Origin: DSM-111022 sp043424535
GTDB taxonomy: Bacteria; Bacillota; Bacilli; Lactobacillales; Aerococcaceae
Reading direction: 5' to 3'
DNA: 9,807 nucleotides
Assembly (NCBI GenBank): GCA_043424535.1
Contig: JBHWOV010000151.1
Coordinates: 1-9,807, forward strand
In this document: positions 1 to 6,218 of the stretch, piece by piece
Layout: each line of letters begins with the position of its first letter
Numbering within the stretch: the first letter of the stretch is position 1
Notes under the pieces: generated by a model
What the model was told of the DNA's origin: nothing
Seen by the model: only the letters and a program-made list of their open reading frames with translations
Database searches by the model: none
Translations under genes and position numbers: made by a program

Positions 1-1
1 T

Positions 2-76
2 CCAGAACCACCACGCCACTTATATTTTAGTGAAGAGGAAGCAGACAGAAAGTATAACTTACAGAAAAGTGCATAA
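2..76 (+). CDS. Possible C-terminal end of a plus-strand gene, cut by the window edge
   Basis: The second forward frame is open from the left edge to a TAA at 74-76 and would encode 24 residues, beginning PEPPRHLYFSEEE and ending NLQKSA. The composition (charged, with Tyr and Phe, no low-complexity run) is that of a plausible protein end, and a hairpin follows five bases after the stop. I do not recognise the family. So short an open stretch can occur by chance, and without the upstream sequence the call cannot be confirmed. If real, the gene converges on the LysM gene at 175-1347. Confidence 0.4.
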   Translation, partial: PEPPRHLYFSEEEADRKYNLQKSA

Positions 77-102
77 AAAAGACGACTGATATTTCAGTCG
101 TC
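75..102 (-). terminator. Rho-independent terminator, distal of two
   Basis: A 9-bp perfect stem (81-89 with 94-102, 4-nt loop) is followed on the minus strand by six T (75-80). On the plus strand no T run follows the stem, so it is best oriented to stop minus-strand transcription coming from the LysM gene. It lies just after the putative stop at 76, so it may also act weakly for the plus-strand gene. Confidence 0.6.
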
Positions 103-135
103 AAAAGCTCCATCAACATTATTTGACATAGAGCC

Positions 136-160
136 AAAAAAGACTGCTCAAAAGCAGTCT
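136..160 (-). terminator. Rho-independent terminator of the LysM gene
   Basis: An 8-bp perfect stem AGACTGCT (141-148 with 153-160, 4-nt loop) is followed on the minus strand by a T run (136-141). It begins 15 nt after the stop codon of the LysM gene, the usual place for an intrinsic terminator. Confidence 0.8.
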
Positions 161-174
161 CCTTAAATATTCTT

Positions 175-1347
175 TTAGTACCATCCTTGCACATTGTGAG
201 CAGCTAATGCATCTTGCCAAGAACCATAGCGATTCATTACATAACCGTTACTTGCAGCTTCTTGACTGCTTGCTGAACGTGTTCCGTCTCCATATTGATG
301 GAAGTACGAATCCAACATTTGATAGGCTCCATAATGATTTCCGGATACACTATATACATCATAATTATGTGTTGATTCACGACGACGAATTTCATACTTC
401 GCTTCTAATTCTGCTACACTTAAACCAGCATTTTGTGGATAAGAAGCAAGTTCTTGTAAATGTGCTGGGATTGAAGCATTCGTTGCTGGAGCTTCTACTG
501 GAGCAACTGGCTCTTCTGAAACTTCTTCTTCAACAACAGGCTCTTCGTATACTGGCTCTTCATAAGCTACTTCTTCAACAACAGGCTCTTCGTATACTGG
601 TTCTTCGTAAACTTCTTCTACGACTGGCTCCTCGTATACTGCTTCCTCGTAAACTTCTTCTTCTACGACTGGTTCCTCGTAAATTACTTCTTCAACAGTT
701 GACTCTTCATTTACTGGCTCTTCCGAAACTTCTTCTTCAACTGCTGATTCTTCAACCACTGTCTCCTCAACGATCGCTTCTTCAACAGTTGGTGCTTGAG
801 TCTCTTCAGCTTCAACTACTTCAGCTGATTCTGTTGGTTGAACCCATTCCTCAACTGGTTGAATTGTTTCAATCGCTGGTTCAACTGATTCCTCAACTAC
901 AGATGGTGCATCTTCAACTTCAGGTGTAGTTATCCATTCTGTCACTTCATCAACGACCGCAACTTCTGTCGGTGTTGTTGATTCTGCTTGAATTTCAACA
1001 GGTTCTTGACCTGGATTTTCAATCGTAACAGTTTGTGTTTCTGGATTAAATATTAATGTAGTTCCTGCGATAATTAAATCTGGATCTTCAATATTATTTA
1101 ATTCCGCTAATAATTCAGTTGGAATTTTAAGCGCTTCTGCAATTCCAGATAAAGTATCGCCAGGTTGAATCACATAACTGAGTGACCCGTCAGCTAATAC
1201 TTCAGCTACGTGAGCGTTGATTTGATCTTGTGATCGGCGATTCCAATTTGTTACTGTTTGTCCTTCTGCATAAGTTGTTATATTCATAAAATTCATCGCT
1301 GCTGCTGACAAAATTGCTGCTGCAGTGACTTTGATTGTCTTCTTCAT
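175..1347 (-). CDS. Secreted LysM protein with acidic repeat linker and Apf/transglycosylase-like C-terminal domain
   Basis: This is a 390-residue secreted cell-wall protein. Residues 1-27 form a signal peptide (MKKTIKV, hydrophobic Ala-rich core, likely cleavage after TYA). A single LysM domain spans about 57-100 (YVIQPGDTLSGIA...LIIAGTTLIF), which in this family binds peptidoglycan. A low-complexity linker rich in Glu, Val, Pro and Tyr (about 130-285) leads to a C-terminal domain at about 310-390. That domain has RRES (candidate catalytic Glu324), GNHYGAYQM, NGYVMNRYGSW and a terminal GWY, as in aggregation-promoting-factor proteins of lactobacilli and related to lysozyme-like transglycosylases. 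There is no LPXTG, so wall attachment is probably non-covalent. I chose the ATG at 1347, not the longer open frame from 1518, because a signal peptide begins there and AAAAGGAG lies upstream (about 1361-1368, spacing 13, rather long). Lytic activity is inferred and not certain. Confidence 0.85.
   Translation of the reverse strand: MKKTIKVTAAAILSAAAMNFMNITTYAEGQTVTNWNRRSQDQINAHVAEVLADGSLSYVIQPGDTLSGIAEALKIPTELLAELNNIEDPDLIIAGTTLIFNPETQTVTIENPGQEPVEIQAESTTPTEVAVVDEVTEWITTPEVEDAPSVVEESVEPAIETIQPVEEWVQPTESAEVVEAEETQAPTVEEAIVEETVVEESAVEEEVSEEPVNEESTVEEVIYEEPVVEEEVYEEAVYEEPVVEEVYEEPVYEEPVVEEVAYEEPVYEEPVVEEEVSEEPVAPVEAPATNASIPAHLQELASYPQNAGLSVAELEAKYEIRRRESTHNYDVYSVSGNHYGAYQMLDSYFHQYGDGTRSASSQEAASNGYVMNRYGSWQDALAAHNVQGWY
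499..783. repeat. In-gene tandem repeats encoding EEPV/YEEPVVEE units
   Basis: This part of the LysM gene encodes roughly residues 189-283 as degenerate units such as VYEEPVVEE and VEEEVSEEPV. At DNA level an exact 31-bp direct repeat occurs at 525-555 and 570-600 (period 45 nt, 15 codons), and a diverged unit begins near 612 and recurs near 657. The nearly invariant Glu, Val, Pro and Tyr codons suggest unequal crossing-over or slippage. The peptide would be an extended, highly negative spacer between the LysM domain and the C-terminal domain. Confidence 0.85.
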
Positions 1348-1402
1348 TTGAAAAATTAATCTCCTTTTTATTGCACAGAAAATTCTTCTGTTTTCTATGG
1401 AA

Positions 1403-1429
1403 ATTATAATACCACATATTTTATGACAA
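1403..1429 (-). promoter_or_regulatory. Likely promoter of the LysM gene
   Basis: On the minus strand, TTGTCA (1424-1429) and a perfect TATAAT (1403-1408) are separated by 15 bp. The spacer is 2 bp short of ideal, as can be seen in activator-dependent promoters. Transcription would start near 1396, giving a leader of about 50 nt. Confidence 0.55.
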
Positions 1430-1499
1430 TAAAGTACATTACGTCGCTTGTTATTAATGCTTAATAAAATCCCATCGGTTTGTAATAAAACTGTCCTAA

Positions 1500-1516
1500 T
1501 GTAACCTAATCGTAAC
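1500..1516 (+). promoter_or_regulatory. Candidate WalR (YycF) box upstream of the LysM gene
   Basis: TGTAAC-CTAAT-CGTAAC reads as two hexamers 11 bp apart and fits the WalR consensus TGTWAH-N5-TGTWAH with one mismatch. A weaker copy, TGTAAT-AAAAC-TGTCCT, lies at 1481-1497 in the same orientation. WalRK is known to control LysM and other wall-hydrolase genes in Firmicutes. The site lies about 70 bp upstream of the proposed -35 and points away from the gene, so assignment is by motif and context only. Confidence 0.35.
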
Positions 1517-1520
1517 AAAA

Positions 1521-1552
1521 TAAAAAAGGTTCTTTGTTTAAAACAAAGAACC
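1521..1552 (-). terminator. Rho-independent terminator of pepF
   Basis: GGTTCTTTGTTT (1528-1539) pairs with AAACAAAGAACC (1541-1552). The innermost A/T pairs must open to form the loop. On the minus strand the stem is followed by six T (1522-1527). It begins 18 nt after the pepF stop codon. Confidence 0.85.
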
Positions 1553-1569
1553 TGTATAAAATCAGAGTA

Positions 1570-3372
1570 TTATTCTGCTAAATTTTTAAATTCTTCAAGA
1601 CGTTGTTTAAATAGATTCAATGTCGCGACAATATAATCGTCATTCGACATATCTAATCCTGCTTTCAACATCGTATTGATAGGATAGTCACTAGAACCTG
1701 ATTTTAAGAATGTTAAATAATTTTCTAAGACATCCTGATCACCTTGATAAATTTTTTCTGCAAAATAAGTAGCTGCTGCAAATCCTGTCGCATATTGATA
1801 TACATAATAATTCATGTAAAAATGCGGAATTCGTGACCATTCATAAACAATTTCTGAATCTGCATTTACTGCATCTCCATAGTAACGTTCATTTAATTCA
1901 CGATAAGCTGAATTTAAAAATTCTGCGGTTAATGGTTGTCCCTCTTGATCTTGTTGATGAATAAAGTGCTCAAATTCTGCAAATTGTGTTTGACGATACA
2001 CTGTCGATTTAACAGAATCTAAGAAATGATTAATAATATACAGTTGCACATCTTCATCAGAATATTTGTCTAATAAATAGCTCGTCAATAAATTTTCATT
2101 TGTTGTTGAAGCTATCTCCGCAACAAAAATACTATAACCACTATAGACATATTCTTGGTTATTTCGTGAAAGATAGCTATGCGCACTATGTCCTAATTCA
2201 TGCACTAAAGTAAATAAGGAATTAAGATTATCTTGCCAATTCATCAAGATATAAGGTTTACTATCAAATGAACCCGAAGAATAGGCACCGCCTCTTTTAC
2301 CTTTATTCTCATAAACGTCAATCCAATTTTCGTCAAATGCTTTCTCCATAATATCAAGATACTCTTCTCCCATTGGAGCAAGTGCTTCTAATACAATATC
2401 CTTTGCTTCATCATATGTAAAGGATAATGGAGCGTCTCCTAATAATGGAGTATACATATCGTAGAACTCTAATTGGTCAACATTCAATAAATCACGGCGC
2501 ATCGCTGTGTACTCATGCAATAAATGCGTATGATCATTGATTGTTTCCACTAATGTATCATAAACTTCTTCTGGAATATTATTGCTATCTAAAGCTGCTT
2601 CTCTAGCAGAATTATAATGATGAATGGATGCATTGTAATTCGCTATCTTCACTTCACCACTTAATGTTGAGGCCAAAGTATTATTAAATTGGCGATAAAC
2701 ACTATAGTATTTTTCAAATGCCTCGCGACGCACTTCACGATTTGTTGATTCTAAAAATCGAATAAATGAACCATCAGTCAAAGGTACTTGATTGCCCGAT
2801 TCATCCCGTGTATCAGGGAAAGTGAAATCCGCATTTGTCATCAAACTGTATGTTTTTTGTGGATTACCAAAGATTTCAGACGCTTTCGCAATGAGTGCTT
2901 CCTCATTTGCAGATAGAACATGATCTCTACCTCGAACCATGTCTTCAATATAATGTTGGTAAAATGCTAGTTCATCATTTTCAGACATAAAAGTTTTTAA
3001 TTTTTCTGGATCGATGGCCAATAATTCAGGCTCAAAAAAAGCAATCGTTTGTTCAAATTGTGAATACAATTGTAAAGCCTTAGCTTCCATTGTTTGATAA
3101 GTATCATTTGTTTGATCTTGGTCATTTTTTAGATGTGCGTAAACATATACATTTCCAACTTTGCGGCCTACGCTCAATATCGATTCAATTGCTTTTAATA
3201 ACTGATCAGCACTTTGATCTAATGTCCCTTGAAATTTAGATAATGTTTCTATTTTCGCTTGAGCGTCATCAAATGCTTGTTGATGGGCTTCATCTGATTC
3301 AAAGAAAGAACTTAAATCCCATTGATACTGCGGATCCATTTCATCGCGTTTTTTAGCTTTTGTTTGACTCAT
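1570..3372 (-). CDS. pepF: Oligoendopeptidase F (M3B zinc metallopeptidase)
   Basis: This 600-residue protein matches the usual length of PepF, a cytosolic zinc endopeptidase that cuts short oligopeptides. The zinc motif HELGH is at 391-395 (ligands His391 and His395, catalytic Glu392), and Glu419 in FVAEIASTTNE is placed as the third ligand, 28 residues after the first His. Other family features are the helical N-terminal region beginning YQWDLSSFF, KRGGAYSSGSF at about 359-369, and PHFYMNYYVYQYATGF at about 516-531, the conserved Tyr-rich stretch near the active site. No signal peptide or membrane segment is seen. The ATG at 3372 is well supported by AAGGAG 7-8 nt upstream. It has its own promoter and terminator and appears monocistronic. 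In related bacteria such enzymes take part in peptide nutrition, turnover of signal-peptide or secreted-protein fragments, and pheromone processing. The specific role here is not shown by sequence. Confidence 0.95.
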   Translation of the reverse strand: MSQTKAKKRDEMDPQYQWDLSSFFESDEAHQQAFDDAQAKIETLSKFQGTLDQSADQLLKAIESILSVGRKVGNVYVYAHLKNDQDQTNDTYQTMEAKALQLYSQFEQTIAFFEPELLAIDPEKLKTFMSENDELAFYQHYIEDMVRGRDHVLSANEEALIAKASEIFGNPQKTYSLMTNADFTFPDTRDESGNQVPLTDGSFIRFLESTNREVRREAFEKYYSVYRQFNNTLASTLSGEVKIANYNASIHHYNSAREAALDSNNIPEEVYDTLVETINDHTHLLHEYTAMRRDLLNVDQLEFYDMYTPLLGDAPLSFTYDEAKDIVLEALAPMGEEYLDIMEKAFDENWIDVYENKGKRGGAYSSGSFDSKPYILMNWQDNLNSLFTLVHELGHSAHSYLSRNNQEYVYSGYSIFVAEIASTTNENLLTSYLLDKYSDEDVQLYIINHFLDSVKSTVYRQTQFAEFEHFIHQQDQEGQPLTAEFLNSAYRELNERYYGDAVNADSEIVYEWSRIPHFYMNYYVYQYATGFAAATYFAEKIYQGDQDVLENYLTFLKSGSSDYPINTMLKAGLDMSNDDYIVATLNLFKQRLEEFKNLAE

Positions 3373-3402
3373 ACACTCACTCCTTAATTATCATTTGCTT
3401 AT

Positions 3403-3430
3403 ATTTTAACATAGGCACACAAATTGTAAA
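3403..3430 (-). promoter_or_regulatory. Likely promoter of pepF
   Basis: On the minus strand TTTACA (3425-3430) and TAAAAT (3403-3408) are 16 bp apart, and the -10 is preceded by TG at the extended -10 position (TGTTAAAAT). The start would lie near 3396, giving a leader of about 24 nt that carries the AAGGAG ribosome binding site at 3380-3386. Confidence 0.6.
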
Positions 3431-3446
3431 AAAGAATCTACATTAC

Positions 3447-3490
3447 AAAGAGCACATGGAAAACTCCGCAAAGTCCCATGTGCTCTTTTT
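3447..3490 (-). terminator. Hairpin terminator after the serine hydrolase gene
   Basis: A 13-bp perfect stem (3447-3459 with 3476-3488) closes a 16-nt loop, 30 nt past the stop codon of the serine hydrolase. On the minus strand the stem is followed by TTTG only, a poor T run. On the plus strand it is followed by TTTTTA. It probably acts in both directions, and less strongly in the direction that needs it, so some read-through into pepF is possible. Confidence 0.65.
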
Positions 3491-3519
3491 ATACTTACAA
3501 TAAGCGAATGATTCACTCA

Positions 3520-5310
3520 TTAATATTCATAACCCATATCTACTTCTTCATCATATATTTCTTCACTCTCAGCAGAATCTTCTTCAAGCGGACCTTCATA
3601 AGTCACCCATAATTGAGAACGAATTTCATTGAAAACATCATGGACACGTAAAGAAAGTGCCCCGACTTGGCTACTGATTGCGCTATAATTCAAAGGCTCG
3701 GCCGTATAAACGGCTAATGAATAAGAACCATAAGGAGTAACAAAGGTCGCAACATCATTTTGTTCTGTCCCCCCCAAACCAGATTTATTCCAGCTTGTCG
3801 TATCGCCCCAAATATAATTTCGCAAAAAGTTATGTGTATTCATAGAAAATTTCGCAATTAACTGTTCATCATAAGGTTCCCCATTCACTTGATTATTGTA
3901 TAGTAATGCAAAATAACGGGCTGCATCTTCAGGCGTCGTTGTAAAGTAAGTATCTCCACCATAATACTTCCCAGTAACATATGTATCATATAGACCCATC
4001 TGATGGATATGCGGATTAATCACTTCTCCACCACCGACCGTATCAATTAACATATTGGCAGCCGTATTATCACTAATAGTTACTACTAAATTGACCAATT
4101 CATCTAAGGTGAATACTGATCCCGCAGCATATCCTTGTAAAATACCGGCACCAGGTACTTTGTCACTATCATACAACACACGTGTTGATTCGTAAGGGTC
4201 TAATTCTCCAGTGGCATACTGATGATAAAGTTCACCTAAAACATAAATTTTTTGAGTACTTGCAGGGAAAAATATTTGATTATTGACAGATATTTGACTC
4301 ATCGTCTCATTATTAACAAATGAAGCACCCACTCTAGCATCTATCATTGAAATTTCTTCTTCCAGTACTTGTTGAATCGTATCTAACATTTCACGCTCAC
4401 TATAATATGCACGCACATATTCTTCGCCGGTGTCATCTTTTTTTATCCAACCTAATTCATCATAGCCGATATAAACATGTAACCATGTCCCTTCGAAAGT
4501 GGTCACTTCTTCGAAAACATCCATCGGTATTTCATAAAAGTCTTCTGTTGTCGTTAATAATCTCGAATTTTTTGTCAATGGTGGTGCTGTCAAAATGAGA
4601 TTGTCAGTATCTTTGTATAAAATAGAATAGGATACCGGCTTCACATCAATTAATTGTGCATAATTACCAACAGGTTCAACAAAAATATAATTTGGTCGTA
4701 CAATTGGAACTAGATCTGTCATAATTTTACGATTATAAAGTCGTTCTTTTGTTGTTTTCAGTGGAATATAGTACTCTTGCATCACACCATCCACAAAATA
4801 ATTCCAACCGCCAAATTGTGTGGCATGAAAACCTGTAAATGGTGAATCAAATTGATACAAAATGACTTCATCACCTTGTTTGCGCCATGAAAAACCATTC
4901 AATGATTCTTCGTGAACCAAAGGTGCTCTCTGGGCTAAGGAACGTTCCGCAACAGGTTCCACCTCTGGACTTCCATAAAACCAAGGTAATGTATCTAATT
5001 CTAAAACCGGACTATCTTCATCAATTGGACGGTAATTATTCGCAGTTATTTGAGTTAATAAAGGAACATCAGAACGATTGGCTACTCCTGTCTCAACATA
5101 ATCTTTAACCATCGAATCAATTAAAATGGTCCCCTCTGGTAAGAGATTAACTTTACGTGGTTTCACAATGTTCGCTGAATCATTGTCAGCAATATTTAAA
5201 AAGCCGTCTTGCGGCTTAATGACATAATGATTAACTAAAAAAATACTTAAAATAAGTAAAGTTAAAATTCCTCCTATAATTAAGGTGTTTCTCTTTTTCA
5301 AATCATCCAA
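3520..5310 (-). CDS. Membrane-anchored serine hydrolase, class A beta-lactamase/PBP-like, with SH3-like domain
   Basis: This 596-residue protein has a short charged N-terminus (MDDLKKRN) and one membrane segment at about 9-30, so the bulk is extracellular. Residues about 50-220 are not recognised. About 225-295 resembles a bacterial SH3/GW domain (ending WLHVYIGYDELGWIKK). The catalytic domain spans about 315-570 and carries the three serine-hydrolase motifs: STQK (Ser351, Lys354), SDN (413-415) and KSG (509-511). Spacings are close to class A enzymes, but no ExxLN omega-loop motif is found where Glu166 should be, which argues against true beta-lactamase activity and for a D,D-peptidase- or esterase-like role on peptidoglycan. 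The tail is acidic (LEEDSAESEE). The start is TTG at 5310, 15 nt after the upstream stop. AGAGAGG is only 3 nt away, so TTG at 5301 (spacing 12) is an alternative. It is probably cotranscribed with 5326-6069. Confidence 0.85.
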   Translation of the reverse strand: MDDLKKRNTLIIGGILTLLILSIFLVNHYVIKPQDGFLNIADNDSANIVKPRKVNLLPEGTILIDSMVKDYVETGVANRSDVPLLTQITANNYRPIDEDSPVLELDTLPWFYGSPEVEPVAERSLAQRAPLVHEESLNGFSWRKQGDEVILYQFDSPFTGFHATQFGGWNYFVDGVMQEYYIPLKTTKERLYNRKIMTDLVPIVRPNYIFVEPVGNYAQLIDVKPVSYSILYKDTDNLILTAPPLTKNSRLLTTTEDFYEIPMDVFEEVTTFEGTWLHVYIGYDELGWIKKDDTGEEYVRAYYSEREMLDTIQQVLEEEISMIDARVGASFVNNETMSQISVNNQIFFPASTQKIYVLGELYHQYATGELDPYESTRVLYDSDKVPGAGILQGYAAGSVFTLDELVNLVVTISDNTAANMLIDTVGGGEVINPHIHQMGLYDTYVTGKYYGGDTYFTTTPEDAARYFALLYNNQVNGEPYDEQLIAKFSMNTHNFLRNYIWGDTTSWNKSGLGGTEQNDVATFVTPYGSYSLAVYTAEPLNYSAISSQVGALSLRVHDVFNEIRSQLWVTYEGPLEEDSAESEEIYDEEVDMGYEY

Positions 5311-5325
5311 ATTCCTCTCTAAGAT

Positions 5326-6069
5326 TTATTGATTATGTATTAGTGATGCATCAAGATTAATGACAAATTCAATCTTTGGAAAGAAATAATCATAAATTTC
5401 CTGTGACAGTTGCATCTCAGGTATTAACTTAACAAATACTTCATAAGGGATTTTCTCTTTTAACTCAATGGGATCAGCTTGTTGATGAATCACATTTTTT
5501 TGAATAAATGACTCATAAGCTAACTCATCGATTTCCCCGCCTCGTGATGCAAAATTATCTTGCGCAATTAATTTAAACACAAAGTCTTCTTTGGCTCGAT
5601 TGTTGAATTCTTGTTCGACATCACCATCTATATTCATTATTTTTTCACCATATTCAGACAGTGTCATGTCATATTTGTCAGCATGAGATTCTAACTCTGC
5701 AAAATAATCTTCAGTAAATGATTTTAACTCTGTCTCATCCAATGAATACTCTGATTGTTCGGTATATTTCTTTAATATTTGTGGAAAAATTTGATAATAA
5801 TATCGATGCGTCGATTGTTGTTCTTTATAGATTTCAATCCCCATTTTCTCAAAATCAGCCACATTATTAACTGGAAGTTCATCAAATGCATCAATGATTT
5901 CATCGGTTAGATGTTCTGCTGTCTTACCAGTCTTTTCTTGATATTGTTTTATAGCAAATGATTTTAATGGTTGAATAACAGCTTCCCAAGATGGAATTTC
6001 AATCTGAAACAACGATTCTGGAAATTCCATATCTTTAAAATTTATCGTTTGGTTTAATGTGCTCTTCAC
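5326..6069 (-). CDS. Trigger-factor C-terminal-domain-like protein, stand-alone
   Basis: This 247-residue, strongly acidic and largely helical protein has no signal peptide or membrane segment. Residues about 105-190 resemble the C-terminal (SurA-like) substrate-binding domain of trigger factor: an acidic helix (LDETELKSFTEDYF), a segment like the family's 'G-x-S-x-E-x-Y' (DMTLSEYGEKIM), and then NNRAKEDFVFKLIAQ, which matches the 'A-x-x-x-V-K-x-x-L-V-L-x-x-I-A' helix. The N-terminal ribosome-binding domain with its GFRxGxxP signature and the FKBP-type prolyl isomerase domain are absent. A normal trigger factor is 420-450 residues, so this is a headless relative or a divergent paralogue, likely a holdase-type chaperone. 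The start is GTG at 6069, with GGAGGAG 7 nt upstream (6077-6083). It is the first gene of a two-gene unit with the serine hydrolase. The assignment rests on pattern resemblance only. Confidence 0.65.
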   Translation of the reverse strand: MKSTLNQTINFKDMEFPESLFQIEIPSWEAVIQPLKSFAIKQYQEKTGKTAEHLTDEIIDAFDELPVNNVADFEKMGIEIYKEQQSTHRYYYQIFPQILKKYTEQSEYSLDETELKSFTEDYFAELESHADKYDMTLSEYGEKIMNIDGDVEQEFNNRAKEDFVFKLIAQDNFASRGGEIDELAYESFIQKNVIHQQADPIELKEKIPYEVFVKLIPEMQLSQEIYDYFFPKIEFVINLDASLIHNQ

Positions 6070-6088
6070 ATGCTCACTCCTCCATAGT

Positions 6089-6117
6089 ATTGTAATTTAA
6101 TTACAAATGATTAACAA
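6089..6117 (-). promoter_or_regulatory. Proximal candidate promoter of the trigger-factor-like gene
   Basis: On the minus strand TTGTTA (6112-6117) and TACAAT (6089-6094) are 17 bp apart. Transcription would begin at about 6082, inside the ribosome binding site, leaving a leader of only about 13 nt. That makes this weaker as a candidate than the distal one at 6127-6155. Confidence 0.35.
6091..6105. promoter_or_regulatory. 15-bp palindromic operator candidate
   Basis: TGTAATTTAATTACA is a perfect inverted repeat of seven bases around one central base. It overlaps the proximal -10 and spacer and sits just downstream of the start expected from the distal promoter, so a bound repressor could block either. 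The form suits a dimeric helix-turn-helix regulator, but no regulator gene is present in the window and I cannot name the family. AT-rich DNA makes short palindromes more likely by chance. Confidence 0.5.
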
Positions 6118-6126
6118 GATAATCTC

Positions 6127-6155
6127 GTTATAATAATACAATAAATACGTGTAAA
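6127..6155 (-). promoter_or_regulatory. Distal candidate promoter of the trigger-factor-like/serine hydrolase operon
   Basis: On the minus strand TTTACA (6150-6155, five of six consensus bases) and TATAAC (6127-6132, five of six) are separated by the ideal 17 bp. The start would be near 6120, giving a leader of about 50 nt that contains the palindrome and the GGAGGAG site. This is the best-scoring promoter by eye in the divergent region. I see no equally good plus-strand promoter for the exporter: a TATACT at 6192-6197 lacks a -35 at proper distance. Confidence 0.55.
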
Positions 6156-6197
6156 ATTTAAATATTGATATCTTTTGACTTACAAAAATATTATACT

Positions 6198-6211
6198 AAA
6201 AAAAAGGGGGG
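6198..6211 (+). promoter_or_regulatory. Homopolymeric A8G6 ribosome binding site of the ABC ATPase gene
   Basis: Eight A followed by six G (6198-6211) lie 7 nt before the ATG at 6219. The run provides the Shine-Dalgarno pairing as AAGGGGGG, not the usual AGGAGG. It fixes the start at 6219 over the longer open frame that begins with a TTG at 6165. Confidence 0.75.
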
Positions 6212-6218
6212 TAAGCAG

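Noticed and set aside
499..783. CRISPR array
   Set aside because: The repeats are in frame, degenerate and encode a low-complexity linker, with no unique spacers of constant length.
207..929. Long plus-strand open frame (240 codons) opposite the LysM gene
   Set aside because: It is a Leu/Gln/His-rich shadow caused by the repeated Glu/Val/Pro codons of the real gene on the other strand; it has no ribosome binding site or recognisable domain.
1202..1417. 71-codon minus-strand frame overlapping the start of the LysM gene
   Set aside because: It lies out of frame across the leader and signal-peptide codons, and its composition is that of a chance frame.
1348..1518. Extension of the LysM protein upstream to 1518
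   Set aside because: It would place 57 basic, non-conserved residues before a clear signal peptide and would run through the promoter region; the ATG at 1347 is the natural start.
4347..5108. Two short plus-strand open frames (4347-4598 and 4887-5108) inside the serine hydrolase gene
   Set aside because: Antisense shadows without ribosome binding sites or plausible protein composition.
3520..5310. Beta-lactam resistance gene
   Set aside because: The class A motifs are present but the deacylating Glu is missing, and the anchor and SH3-like domain point to a wall enzyme; a resistance call is not supported.
6091..6105. GlnR/TnrA box
   Set aside because: That box is 17 bp (TGTNA-N7-TNACA); here only five bases lie between TGTAA and TTACA.
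6165..6218. Upstream TTG start at 6165 for the ABC ATPase
   Set aside because: The added 18 residues run through the A8G6 ribosome binding site and have no place in the family, which starts just before the first strand (MLTVKNLTKSFG).
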